Source of the DNA: Limnephilus marmoratus
Taxonomy: Eukaryota; Arthropoda; Insecta; Trichoptera; Limnephilidae
Direction of reading: 5' to 3'
Length of the DNA stretch: 64,000 bases
Assembly (NCBI GenBank): GCA_917880885.1
Contig: OU862916.1
Coordinates: forward strand, 53,976,831-54,040,830
Shown in pieces: positions 45,375 through 55,496 of this stretch. The translations under genes and the position numbers were made by a program. Numbering within the stretch: position 1 is the stretch's first letter; each line of letters begins with the position of its first letter. The notes below the pieces were generated by a model, which was not told the origin of the DNA, did not search any database, and was given only the letters and a program-made list of their open reading frames with translations.

Positions 45375-46430
45375 TAAAGAGATTTCCCATACAAAACTGA
45401 TTTTACTAGGAATTTATTCCAATCAATTAAACGGCTATCTCAAAAAAATGTTGGAAAAAATGACATTTTAAAGGCCCTTTGCGGGAACTTAAATTGCGGC
45501 GAAAACAAACATTTTGCACGAAATGTTTTTGATTAAATAGAAGGTATACAAGTTTAAGAAACTTTTAAAATAAAAAAATGTGTAGCTTCCCATTTAAAAT
45601 GTTACACTATATTGCATCAAATATTGAAAAATTTCTGACATTTTCTGAAATCGATCTATCATCAACAATGCATAATTTTCTAGCCAGTTAATATAAACTC
45701 GAGGTAGGTACTGGCGTTTAAAATGTGATGGATTTAAATGCATAAAATCGCGGTAGGTACCTACCGTTCTATTGAATTATTGCTAATTCGCTAAGTATTT
45801 ATTGAGAAAACGCATAAGTACCTACACCACCATTATTTTTCTCGGTATGTACTAGGTAGGTACCGGTTTACGAGATTCTTTCCTTTAAATGTTAAATCGA
45901 AAATTAATGATATGAAATGAAAAAAATCATCCAAGATGGTAATTTTTGAAATATGTAGGAACACGGAGGTTGCTTCTGGATAACCACTGGTGGTAGGAAC
46001 GTTATTTTTAAATTAATTAAGTTCATTTTCACGTAATGTGCGATTTTTATTCATTCAATTATTATTATTTATTTATACTATTATTTCAAAATAGAAATAA
46101 TTACGGTACTTGAATAGAATTTGAACAGAACTTTCACAGAACGTTAAAATTAACTTGAAAAATTGAAGATTTTAAATAATTTTTTTGAAAAACCTAGCCT
46201 AAATATATTTCATATGTTTTTTTTTACGTATGTGCAGGTACCTCTACGTAGAATCTATGCAGGTATCTACATGCACATAATAACTCAGAATCTGATGATA
46301 TTGCTTATGAATTTTTTGTAAATGTATAATAAAATTGCTTGAAGTTGAATGGTATAATTTTTTTCAAAAATATTAACTTTACATACCGCTTTTTTTTGTA
46401 TTTTGTATTTTGTATTTTAATGATAATCAT
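45375..46430. other. AT-rich non-coding DNA
   Basis: It holds no gene. GTAGGTACCTACC-type simple sequence recurs (about 45707, 45750-45766, 45850-45866). Confidence 0.35.
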
Positions 46431-46535
46431 TCAACGTGGAATTGGTATCGCCGCCCCGGGAACCATTCATTGGTTTCTATATACAATAGTGAGCTCTGGC
46501 ATCATGAAATTATGCATTGCTAAACTTTTTTTTTA

Positions 46536-46990
46536 CATTAGCTCCACACAGGAGGCACCGAGGAAAACAATTTCCCTAGGGGCCTATGTCATCTTTGAGG
46601 ATGCTGTGTGGAGGGTTTTTTGAGGGAAAGAAAGGAGAAGAAGATATAAGAAGGAAAAGGGTATGAGGGGTGGGTAGGAATCTGAGGGTCAGTGTCGCCA
46701 GGAGTAACGGACGTATGAATCTATTCCTCACACTGCGGTGCGAGGCGAAGGGTTGAGAGAATCTGGCTGGAGAGATAAAAAGCCTCCCTCAATCAGTCTC
46801 CTCCGATCCAGCCCGCCATGCAGTGGTTGGTCAAACGTATCCGCCACCAAGACCTAGACAAACCTCATCCCATGAACCCGGGCACCCCTGCTAAGTCACC
46901 AATCGTAGCGAACCACTTGGGTGACCTGACAGCGGTGTTGGTTCATCCGATTGCGATGAGACTTTGGGAATTTGATGTGTGCATTCCCGC
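46536..46990 (-). mobile_element. Retroposon family A copy with extra internal sequence
   Basis: On the minus strand the copy ends GTGTGGAGCTAATGTAAAAA (about 46555-46530). The + strand shows GGGGCCTATGTCATCTTTGA, GGTGGGTAGGAATCTGAGG and CAAGACCTAGACAAACCTC, then AACCCGGGCACCCCTGCTAA. A segment at about 46700-46830 is not in the 33 kb copy but recurs in part at 43590-43680, so the family has a longer form. Confidence 0.6.
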
Positions 46991-47119
46991 GATGGTTTTA
47001 TGAAAACAATAATGATCAATTGGGATACAATAATGAACCGGGCGACCGAAGTAGGTGCACATTTCTCGCTTTTTGAAAACTAAATGTACCGGGAATGAAT
47101 TAATGAAGCGCGAGAGGGG

Positions 47120-47425
47120 GGGAGGAAAAAGCTCCACACAGGGGACCCTGAGGAAAATAATGTCCCTCACGGTCATGTCATCTTTGGAAATGCTGGGTGG
47201 AGGGTTTTTTAAGGCAAAGAAGGAGATGAGAGTTCTGAGAAGGAAAAGGGTTTAAGGGGTGGGTAGGAATCTGGGGTTCAGTGTGTCCTGGTCATCCGCC
47301 TCCAAGACCTAGACAAACCTCACCCCATAAATCCGGGCACCCCTACTAAATCACCAAACGTAGCGAACCACTTGGGGTGACCTACGGCATGAGTGTTGGT
47401 TATCCAATAAAGGTCATCTTTGGGG
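47120..47425 (-). mobile_element. Retroposon family A copy
   Basis: On the + strand AAAGCTCCACACAGGGGACC, AATCTGGGGTTCAGTGTGTC and CACTTGGGGTGACCTACGGC follow the reverse complement of the 33 kb copy over almost its full length. It lies in tandem with the copy at 46536-46990, in the same orientation. Confidence 0.65.
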
Positions 47426-47434
47426 ATTTTTATT

Positions 47435-48001
47435 TCTACATAACATTATATACAATGGTTACCCGGCATGCGTTGCAAGATCACTGTAACCTCGGGGTCA
47501 TCTTAACTGTAACGGTTCCATTCCAAGTTCCGGGAAACTACATTATAATGCAAGCGCCTTGCAAACGTCTGCACTATATTATAACATTATATACAACGGG
47601 TTCCCGGCATGCGTTGCAAGGTCACTGTAACCTCGGGGTCAACTTAACTGTAATGGTTCCATCCCAATTCCCGGGAAATAACATTTTAAAGCAAGTGCCT
47701 GCAATATATAAAATGATATACAACGGTTGCTCGGCATGCGTTGCAAGGTCACTGTAACCTCATGGTCAACTTAACTGTAATGGTTCCATTCAAATTCCTG
47801 GGAAATTTTATTTTAATGCAAGCGCTGCACTACATAACATTATATACAACGGGTACCTGGCATGCGTTGCAAAGTCACCGTAACCTCAGGTTTCTTCATA
47901 TATTTAATTTAACACACACTCCTCCTCGCTTCATCCACGTTCACACGTCAAATCGCATAGTGTTTTAACCCGTTAATTGCTTTTGCAATGGGCCCAGCTA
48001 G
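47435..48001 (+). mobile_element. Helitron-like element with four minisatellite units
   Basis: Units of roughly 120-135 bp repeat four times from about 47451, 47586, 47716 and 47839. Each has ATATACAA, GGCATGCGTTGCAAGGTCAC, TGTAACCTC, TTAACTGTAA-GGTTCCAT and GGGAA-TA-ATT. The right end has a hairpin TTGC/GCAA (loop TTTT, about 47977-47988), then TGGGCCCAG and CTAG at 47998-48001, followed by host T. That is the Helitron 3' signature. The left end (a TC near 47435) is tentative. ORFs here are made by the repeats. Confidence 0.6.
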
Positions 48002-48399
48002 TAGAATATTAATGTAAACTTTTAAAAGTTTAAAAAATGGCTCTCCTTGCTTTTATTCTAACTAAAATTACTGGTAACAAAAAAATATAAAAACACACAC
48101 TTATTTTGTTAGAAAAATAAATTATAAACGTATATCTGTCACCTCACTTTTTAGTCGTTTCGTATAAAAATAATTCACAAAAAATTCACAATGTTTCATA
48201 ATTTTTTTTTCAAATTCGATCGGAAACTTTGGTTCCATAAAAGTGTACATTCGTATTATTTTGTAGTTAATTGTTATATTGAATATATAGAGCATTATTT
48301 TCTCTTTCCAATACCGTTTAGATCATATTTTTCACTATGATAGTAAGGGAGAAGCAACGATTTCTATGAGACGTGTAGGAGTTATTTCAAAAAGCGAAC

Positions 48400-48705
48400 T
48401 AAACGGAGCATTTTGACGTCTAAGCCGCTCCGGCTACTCGTCCTCACGCCAGAACATTCTCGGTCGATTAATTCGCGAGTGAAAGACTGTTCACTTGAGT
48501 GTTCACACACATAATTCGCGTCACGTGATGTTAAATTCCGGTTGCGAGTGAACAGTGCCAAAGGAAGCATTCCAACATTGTTGGAATGCTTCATTCGGCA
48601 CTGTCTCTCTTCACTTTCGTATTCACACGGTTCATTTCGAGGGAAAGAGGCGGAATGAAATCACGAAATGAAAGATAAATGAACCATGTGAATGGGCTAT
48701 TAGCG
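48400..48705. repeat. Foldback-like sequence with a 29-bp palindrome
   Basis: GAAGCATTCCAACA and its exact complement (48564-48592, one-base centre) are flanked by CAGTGCC/GGCACTG. Further out are GAGTGAACAGTG and the complement of CACTGTCTCTCTTCAC, giving imperfect arms of about 25-60 bp. TTCACACGG and TGTTCACACA extend the pattern. It is probably a small inverted-repeat transposon; the ends are not defined. Confidence 0.5.
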
Positions 48706-49024
48706 TGTTCTTTAATTTTTAAGGCCTCTAGCGCTGTTCATTGTCGTAAGCAGATTGTTAGATTTTGCTTATTAAGAGGAAACTAGGGCGGCGTTTTGTC
48801 CATAAAAACGTAGTTTTGCTTTTTTGATAAGTTACTTCTTGAGGACTCAAAATATCCTTAAAAATGAACGCTATACAAATTTGGCAATGTTTTTTTTAAA
48901 AAGCAAAGCGCAGAGACGTAGAATATTTTCATCTAATCGGTCCAGTGTTGGAGGAGAAAACAGGAGAATATAAAACCTCGATTTTGACAGTTTTATTTAA
49001 ATACTATCTGAACATCTGCCAAAC

Positions 49025-49180
49025 CAAGATCCAGTCAAATCTCACCCCATGAACCCGGGCACCCGTAATAAGTCTCCAAACGTAGTGAACCACTTAAAGT
49101 GCACTTGGCAGAGGTGTTGGTAATACAATAAATTCCCCGGGCGGTGGTACCCATACCCGCCTCCCAAATTGTTTAGAAGT
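49025..49180 (-). mobile_element. 5' fragment of retroposon family A
   Basis: On the + strand CATGAACCCGGGCACCCGTA, GGCAGAGGTGTTGGTAATAC and ACCCATACCCGCCTCCCAAA are the reverse complement of the first half of the copy at 33085-33420. Confidence 0.6.
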
Positions 49181-49404
49181 TCAAGTTAGTAAAATTTCAT
49201 CAATTTCGGAATAAAATTGTAGATTTGTATAAAAATCAAACAAACTCTGGCCGCCACAGACCATCTTCTTTATACAAATTGCTGAAGTGAACCTGGCGTT
49301 ACTCGAGGTTATACGTGGTTTGGAGTAAAGTTTTGGTATTGTGAATTCTAGTAAACTGTAGGTGTTGTTTTAAGGTGGAGGTAATATATTGTCAATAATT
49401 CGAG

Positions 49405-49525
49405 CTTTGAGTTTGTGCTTTGAGTTTTGTGCTTCGGGCCTTGAGCTTTGAGCTATGGGCTTTGAGCTTTGAGCTTTGAGCTTCAAGCTTCAAGCTTTGA
49501 GCGTTGGGATTTGAGCTGTGAGCTT
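49405..49525 (+). repeat. Heptanucleotide tandem repeat (GAGCTTT)n
   Basis: About 15 variable units of GAGCTTT (with GAGTTTT, GGGCTTT, CTTCAAG variants) run from about 49409 to 49520. It is a degenerate simple repeat without coding meaning. Confidence 0.8.
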
Positions 49526-49529
49526 GTTT

Positions 49530-50825
49530 GAGTTTTGAGTTCTTTGCCTTTTAGTTTGTCAAGAAAATTTTATGCCCCCAGCGTTGCCCGGGCTATACGC
49601 AGAAGCTTTCGAATTCAGATGGAGACGGTAATGATCTTCTTATTTTGAACATCATACAAAATTTCATCACGATGTATAGAAATTTTTCAGAATTTCATCA
49701 CGATGTATCAAAATCTGACATAAACAATGACCTTTCTCTGTTTTGAAAGTCAGGTGCGCAAAGTTTCTTCTATGGTGGAATAAAACTGTAGGTTCGCATT
49801 AAAAACAAAGCCACGTCGCCCGTCCGCCCGCCACAAACAGTAAATCAACTTTATATATTAGAAGATAATAATTATCCTGATGTGCAGTTGTACATTTCAC
49901 TCAGTAATCCGGGGGGGGGGGAGGTAACAGCAACAGTTTTGTATAATACTTATAATTCAACATTATCCGCGTCCGCATTTCCTCTTAAAATTTAATTTGC
50001 AATGACAGTACCTACCTACCACTGTCTACCTACGTTTGAACGTGGGACCACATCGGTAGGTATGTCAAATTCGCACAAATTTCAAGGATTCCTAGAAACT
50101 AATCACGTTGTGCTCCAAAAAATAAACGAATTTGACGGACGATCGCAAACTTAATGTAACCTACATAAATGTATCACATCATTGCTTTTATTATAAAATT
50201 TTTCGTACTTTCAGGGCCACTAGACTTTTTGAATATTGCTCGTTCTGTTGCCATGTAGTTTCTTAGTGTTCTTGAAAACGTGTAGCCTTCTGATATTATC
50301 CTTTGTTCTGTGATAACTTTGATGTCTGTACAGATTCTTAAAAATTATAATTTTCTTTTCTAACAACTAGGCTTTTTTGATTTTTTTACATTTTATATAA
50401 AATATATTTTAATTGTATTTGGCCTTCTCTCTTCAAGGTAACACTATGAAGTATAACATTTTAAAGTTGTTAAATTAAATGTGTTTTCAAATTATGTGGA
50501 AATTTTTATAGGTTTTTAGGATAAGCTAAGAAAAGTAAAGGCCTTGATAAAACAATCTGAACCCTTTTAATAGCACTATCAAAATTAATGTGAATACATT
50601 TTCTTTCAAATCTCCTTTTGTCCTGTTTTATAAACTGCCTACTTATTTTTTAATCTCTAATCAAATGGAGGTTTTAAATATGAGGAATGTTGTGAAGTTA
50701 AAGAAAATGGGAGAGGGGTTAGGAACACGCAATCTGACTGGTTAGATTTAGCTTCTAAACCAAAATGAAATGTGATCTCTCATCAGGGCCATCTTAAAAT
50801 ATTTTTTTTTCGTAATTAAGACTTT
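49530..50825. other. Non-coding DNA with repeat fragments
   Basis: GCCCGGGCAACGCTGGGGGC on the minus strand (about 49592-49573) resembles a Helitron subterminal hairpin without the terminal CTAG. TTTCATCACGATGTAT occurs twice (about 49660, 49694). A run of G lies at 49912-49921. No gene is supported. Confidence 0.35.
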
Positions 50826-50828
50826 TTT

Positions 50829-50915
50829 TTACCGTCCTACGTGGTCCTGAGGTAAGACTCTCGGCTCACAATCCGAAGGTCGCGGGTTCGAACCCGGCGT
50901 GGCGGCATGCACTAA
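50829..50915 (+). mobile_element. tRNA-like SINE head
   Basis: TGGTCCTGAGGTAAGACTCT (box A region) and CGCGGGTTCGAACCCGGCG (T-arm with box B, about 50881-50899) are spaced as in a tRNA. The T-arm folds perfectly and an anticodon-like stem TCGG/CCGA is present, but the acceptor ends do not pair well. A tRNA-derived SINE remnant is more likely than a functional tRNA gene. Confidence 0.5.
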
Positions 50916-50991
50916 TAAATTTTATTTGATTAATTTGTGGTATTTCACAATTATTAATTAATTAAAACTAATATATAGTACTCGTATATTT

Positions 50992-51470
50992 CCGGCATGT
51001 TCCAGAGTGGAATATACTCGCAGTATCGCTCTGGTGTAAGACCACCATTCAGAATTGAAACGTTGCTTGAAATGGCTTTAGCCGTGTTTGGTGACTAGAC
51101 CTGAATAGCCAGGTACTTCCCCACATTCCTCTTCCCCATCTCCTTTCCCTCCCCACTACCTTCAGCCTCACAACGGTGACCGGACAACTCGGAATGAAAC
51201 CAACTCTGAACCATCTCAGATAAGTCATTTAGAGTGATAAAAAAATATATAAAAAATTGGTTAAATAGGTTACGTTAGTTTAGGGTTATCGGCTAATTTA
51301 AAATGATTTTATTCATAGCTTTTAATGACTTTTCAAGGAGGTTGAGTTGACTTTATTCTCAGTTGACATGGCATGGAACTCCTCACAACATGCCTCAATT
51401 GGGGATGCCATAGTCTCACTTGTTTCGGAAGGGAGCAGTTGGGGACTCTTCTGCGGTGTTCATATAAAAA
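50992..51470 (+). mobile_element. Retroposon family B, interrupted by a family C element
   Basis: CCGGCATGTTCCAGAGTGGA, AAGACCACCATTCAGAATTG and CTGAATAGCCAGGTACTTCC, then after the interruption CAATTGGGGATGCCATAGTC and GGGAGCAGTTGGGGACTCTT, match the reverse complement of 62978-63251. The poly(A) end is decayed here. Confidence 0.65.
51166..51389 (+). mobile_element. Family C MITE with 8-9 bp target duplication
   Basis: CCTCACAAC occurs at 51166-51174 and 51381-51389. The uninterrupted family B copy at 63 kb has a single copy at this point. The 206-bp insert (51175-51380) starts GGTGACCGGACAACTCGG and ends TTGACATGGCATGGAACT, matching the elements at 38.6-39.2 kb. An 8-9 bp duplication would fit a hAT-like or Mutator-like mobiliser. 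Confidence 0.7.
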
Positions 51471-51480
51471 TTAATAAAAC

Positions 51481-51731
51481 ATACATTAACTGTTTTCGTT
51501 ATTTGTTTTTGGGGTGTTATGCCGTGTTGCGCTACCTCCTTCTTTAGCCAACGTTTCGGACATCGTTGCAGTGTCCATCATCAGGGCAATCTGCCGGATC
51601 TGCCCTGATGATGGACACTGCAACGATGTCCGAAACGTTGGCTAAAGAAGGAGCTAGCGCAACACGGCATAACACCCCAAAAACAAATAACGAAAATGCT
51701 TTTGGCCGTGAAAATCTTAATACATTAACTG
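51481..51731. mobile_element. 227-bp insertion of two head-to-head hammerhead-like units, with 12-bp target duplication
   Basis: ATACATTAACTG flanks both sides (51481-51492 and 51720-51731). The insert is an inverted pair. The left arm reads TTTTCGTTATTTGTTTTTGG through CATCATCAGGGCAATCTGCC, and the right arm begins ATCTGCCCTGATGATGGACA. The right arm is 20-25 bp longer, ending GGCCGTGAAAATCTT. Each arm has a hammerhead-like core (51602-51642 plus, 51547-51587 minus). Same family as 38740-38869. Target length and inverted pairing fit a Penelope-like or retrozyme-like retroelement. Confidence 0.65.
51602..51642 (+). ncRNA. Hammerhead-ribozyme-like core B (mirror copy at 51547-51587, minus)
   Basis: CTGATGA (51605-51611), one extra base, stem GGACA/TGTCC (51613-51617, 51627-51631) with a 9-base loop, GAAA (51632-51635), ACGT and T51639 as predicted cleavage site. 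The outer helix GCC (51602-51604) pairs with GGC (51640-51642). The core is intact except for the extra base before stem II that all copies share. Confidence 0.5.
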
Positions 51732-52310
51732 TCTCTTAAAATAAGGTATGAAAGATCTAGTGCTCAAACACATCCGTGAAGTTTTATCGATTATGTCGGT
51801 AATTTTTCTTTCCCGCACGTGACTGCAGATCGCTAACGAACAAATCACAGTTCACATCGACTAAATATGGTTAATTTAGTTGATTAGTCATAAATTCGGC
51901 AGAAATCAAAGCCTTTATTAAACAATTTGTTCGGCTATGGATATTAATAATGTGTTTCTACCACCGAGAGTTCCATTGTAACCTCTCTTTCTCTTACATG
52001 CGTCGTTATGAGAAAGAGCTGTAGATTACAACAGATCTGGTAGCGGTATGCCAAATCCTTTGTGTTGTAATAGAATGCTGCCTTAAAGACGTGAGGTTGT
52101 GTTTACCTGGCATCAGCTGATAATCTTGATCTCATAGCTACGTATTTTTTTATTATGAATAATTATTTACGTGACTTCGTAATGTTTTCATGGCACATTA
52201 AAATATTTAAGGTAGTAGTAAAGTTTTTTATTTTTTTTTTATTTTGTTGCTTTGTTAAACGTCCTTGAGGTGATATTTCATTAAATAATTGCGCTATTTG
52301 AGACTTATTT
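51732..52310. other. Non-coding DNA
   Basis: It contains a fragment (CAGATCGCTAACGAACAAAT, about 51826-51845) of the MITE family at 33809-34051. No gene. Confidence 0.4.
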
Positions 52311-52646
52311 GTTATTTATTTATTTATTGACGCCCTATTGGGCTTTTACATAGATATAAAATACAAATTTCATTTATAACAGCAGTATAACACAAAATAA
52401 AAAAGATTAAAAAATATACAAATAAAGCATAAACTCAATGTAAAATAATAGGAATACATCTAATGCTAATTCCACGTGGATGACTTTAGGGAACTCGTAT
52501 GTACATATACCTACGAGCAATAAAAACATTAAAAATAATCAAAACACATTAATTTTTACTGAATTACTCGTTGTATGCTTTTGAAATAAGAACAATTAAA
52601 AAAAAACAATAAACAAAAGAAAATTGAAATCAAATAAAATGATTTC

Positions 52647-55496
52647 TCATTCATTATTTATATCTAAAAAGTGGTGGACTAATTTGGCTTTAAATGAATC
52701 GAAATTTAAATTAAAAATGTCAGCGACATCAGTTAGTTCATTGCCCAACCTGTGTATTCTTTCCATCACAGAATTCGTAGCGAAGTTATTGTTGTAAAAT
52801 AAAATGTTTCGTCTAGTATATTTTGGAGGTATGTGTAAGGATAACAAGTTTATAGCGTCAGGGCAGTCCAACCTTGAATGAACAATTTTATACAATAAAA
52901 GGAGATCAAATATTTTTCGCCTTTCAGATAATTTCGATAAGTTAAGTTTACTGCGTAAATTGACATAATTGATTTCAATAATAGGAACACCAATTTTGAA
53001 ATTAATAAAACGTAAAAATTTATTTTGAATTTTTTCAATTTGTGAACAATGAGAGTTGAAATGAGGACACCAAATGCTTGAACAGTATTCCACCTGACTT
53101 CTAACCAAAGACGTGTATAGTAATTTTATGGTTTTTATGTTATTACAGTCTTTAGCGATTCTGAGGATAAATCCAAGCATTTGTAATCCCTTACTGGTAA
53201 TGCTAATAATGTGATTCAAGAAGCGTAATTTGGAGTCAAAGATAACGCCAAGGTCGTTGAATTCAAAGACTCTTTTTAGAGTGGCATTGTTAATTGTATA
53301 CTCGAATAGTAAAGGGGTTTTAGATCTATGAAAACTGATCGTTTGGCATTTGTTGATATTAAGATATAATTTGTTTGCGATGCACCATTCATAAAGTTTA
53401 TTTAAGTTCATTTGTAGAGTTAAACAATCAAAAGAATTTTCAATCGATTTAAACATCTTTAGATCGTCGGCAAATAGAAGAAAGTGAATATTATCGAAAA
53501 TTAATGAAATGTCGTTAATAAATAGTAGGAAAAGAATTGGTCCTAGGTGGGAACCTTGGGGGACCCCACTTAAGGCAAAAAAAGTGTATGAGGTTGTGGA
53601 GTTAATTTTTACAGATAGTTTTCTAAACGATAAGTAGCTTCTAAGCCATTCGAGAAAGTTGCCGCTTATTCCCAAGTGTTCTAATTTTTCCATTAAAATG
53701 CGATGAGAAACATTATCAAAGGCTTTGCTAAAATCAGTATAAATAGTGTCAACTTGAAGACCCTTGGAAAGTGCATTAGAAATAAAATTTTCGTAAAGCA
53801 ATAAGTTAGATGACGTAGATCTGCCTGGCATGAAACCATGTTGAAATATTGATATAAGCGGTTTAATTTGATGCATGATTTTACTTAATATAATCTTTTC
53901 AAAAAGTTTAGGTAGTGATGACATAATACATATGGGTCTATAATTTTCAATTTGACTTTTATCACCTTTTTTAAAAATAGGTGTTATAAAGCTACTTTTC
54001 CAAATTTCAGGAAAACAACCTGTAGATAAAGATAAATTGAAAATTATAGTAATAGGAAGAGCTAGAACATGGACACAGTTTTTAAGTAATATTGAGGGAA
54101 TCATATCTGGCCCCGAATTCGACCTGATATCCAGCTGCTTGATAAAAGTCACAACATCATTTACTTCCACATGGATGTTATGCAAGTTGAGTGAGCTTTC
54201 GGTAAATTGGGGTTTATCAGATAAAATGTTGTCATTGTCTTTAACGTATACACTCTTGAAGAAATCTGCAAATAAATTTACAATATCGTTTTTGTCATGA
54301 CCCGCTTTTTTCCCGTAAAACATTGTACCAGGAAAGTTAGAGTTATTTTTCCGAAAGGAATTAGCGTAATTCCAAAATTTATTAATATTTGTTAAAATAG
54401 AATTTTCAACATTGTTAGTGTATTCTTTAAAACATACTTTCGATTTCCTAGTACAATCCTTACGCAAAACAGAGAATGCGATATAATTATCTAGCGTTCT
54501 ATTTATTTTATAACGTTTGTGGGCAATTTTTTTATCGTATGTTAGATTAATTAGTTCAGAATCGAACCATTTAGGGAATTTAGAAGTGTAATATTTTTGT
54601 AGGGGAACAAAGCTGTCGATTGCTTGATAAATTGCATTGTAAAAATATTCTAAGGCCTCATTTAAACTTGTGCTTTTACAAGTGAGATCATAAGCCCAAT
54701 TATTAGTAGATAAAAATTCTATAATTTTTGGGTAATCTGCTTTTTCAAAATTACGTTTGACAATCGTGGGGTCAATTACCTTAACAAAAGTATTGAGGTA
54801 AATGATTACTAGGGGGGGGTGGTATTTATCAATTGGTAGAATCATTTCATCAGAGGCATAAACATTAACACTAGAAGAATCTGTAAAGACAAGATCGAGA
54901 AGACGAGAATTGATGTTGTACACATGGTTTTTCTGATGCAAATTTAAAAAGTTGGTCATTTCTAAAATTTCATGGAAGCCATGATCGATGTTGTCCGGGC
55001 TCGAGGACGCGATATTCTCAATGTCCCATATGATATTTGGAAGGTTGTAGTCACCCATCAGAATAAATGTAGCATCAGGAAATTTTCTTCGCATAGTTTC
55101 AACTTCAAGGTGGTGATCTTTATATGTTTGCAGGCCGGAGGCTGGTGGTATATATGTGCAACCGATTATAAGTTTTTGTTTTTTTAAGGAAACCATTACA
55201 AATACTTGCTCAAGATGTTTGTGAAGGCATTTCAGTTTCCTCGAATTCAGTTTGGTTGATACTGATAATAGAATGCCGCCACCTCTTGTTTTATTGCCGG
55301 AACTTTGACATCTGTCGTTTCTGTAAATGAAATGGTCAAAAAAACCCAGTTCTTGATCGTTTATATCAGAATTCAGCCATGTTTCAGTAAGGGCATAAAT
55401 TTCGTAATTCATTATTGGTATTGTAGATCTTAGGTCTTGAAGTTTCGTTCTCAGTCCTCTTACATTTTGGTAGTATATTTTGAGTTTGTTGGTCAG
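52647..55496 (-). CDS. LINE ORF2: apurinic-type endonuclease and reverse transcriptase
   Basis: The protein nicks target DNA and copies the element's RNA at the nick. The frame is open from 55496 (directly after the ORF1 frameshift site; 949 residues) or 921 residues from the first ATG at 55412. Numbering is from that ATG. Endonuclease motifs: IYYQNVRGLRTKL just upstream, LTETWL with the catalytic Glu (8-13), GGGILLSV (44-51), GDYNLP (about 120-125), and DKYHPPL in place of the usual SDH motif (about 194-200). RT motifs: NYRPICIMSSLPKLFEKI, QHGFMPGRSTSSNLLL, IYTDFSKAFDNVSH with catalytic Asp, GVPQGSHLGPILFLLFINDI, FADDLKMF with the catalytic Asp pair, then a C-terminal connector (SQVEYCSSIWCPH, IEKIQNKFLRFI). 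No stop interrupts it. Whether translation starts by frameshift or at 55412 is open. Confidence 0.92.
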   Translation of the reverse strand: MTNKLKIYYQNVRGLRTKLQDLRSTIPIMNYEIYALTETWLNSDINDQELGFFDHFIYRNDRCQSSGNKTRGGGILLSVSTKLNSRKLKCLHKHLEQVFVMVSLKKQKLIIGCTYIPPASGLQTYKDHHLEVETMRRKFPDATFILMGDYNLPNIIWDIENIASSSPDNIDHGFHEILEMTNFLNLHQKNHVYNINSRLLDLVFTDSSSVNVYASDEMILPIDKYHPPLVIIYLNTFVKVIDPTIVKRNFEKADYPKIIEFLSTNNWAYDLTCKSTSLNEALEYFYNAIYQAIDSFVPLQKYYTSKFPKWFDSELINLTYDKKIAHKRYKINRTLDNYIAFSVLRKDCTRKSKVCFKEYTNNVENSILTNINKFWNYANSFRKNNSNFPGTMFYGKKAGHDKNDIVNLFADFFKSVYVKDNDNILSDKPQFTESSLNLHNIHVEVNDVVTFIKQLDIRSNSGPDMIPSILLKNCVHVLALPITIIFNLSLSTGCFPEIWKSSFITPIFKKGDKSQIENYRPICIMSSLPKLFEKIILSKIMHQIKPLISIFQHGFMPGRSTSSNLLLYENFISNALSKGLQVDTIYTDFSKAFDNVSHRILMEKLEHLGISGNFLEWLRSYLSFRKLSVKINSTTSYTFFALSGVPQGSHLGPILFLLFINDISLIFDNIHFLLFADDLKMFKSIENSFDCLTLQMNLNKLYEWCIANKLYLNINKCQTISFHRSKTPLLFEYTINNATLKRVFEFNDLGVIFDSKLRFLNHIISITSKGLQMLGFILRIAKDCNNIKTIKLLYTSLVRSQVEYCSSIWCPHFNSHCSQIEKIQNKFLRFINFKIGVPIIEINYVNLRSKLNLSKLSERRKIFDLLLLYKIVHSRLDCPDAINLLSLHIPPKYTRRNILFYNNNFATNSVMERIHRLGNELTDVADIFNLNFDSFKAKLVHHFLDINNE

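Noticed and set aside
47377..47968. Two + strand ORFs of 75-126 codons as a repetitive protein gene
   Set aside because: The ORFs come from a minisatellite inside a Helitron-like element and have no independent support.
50829..50915. Functional tRNA gene
   Set aside because: The T-arm is perfect but the acceptor stem does not close and the anticodon loop is oversized; fits a SINE head better.
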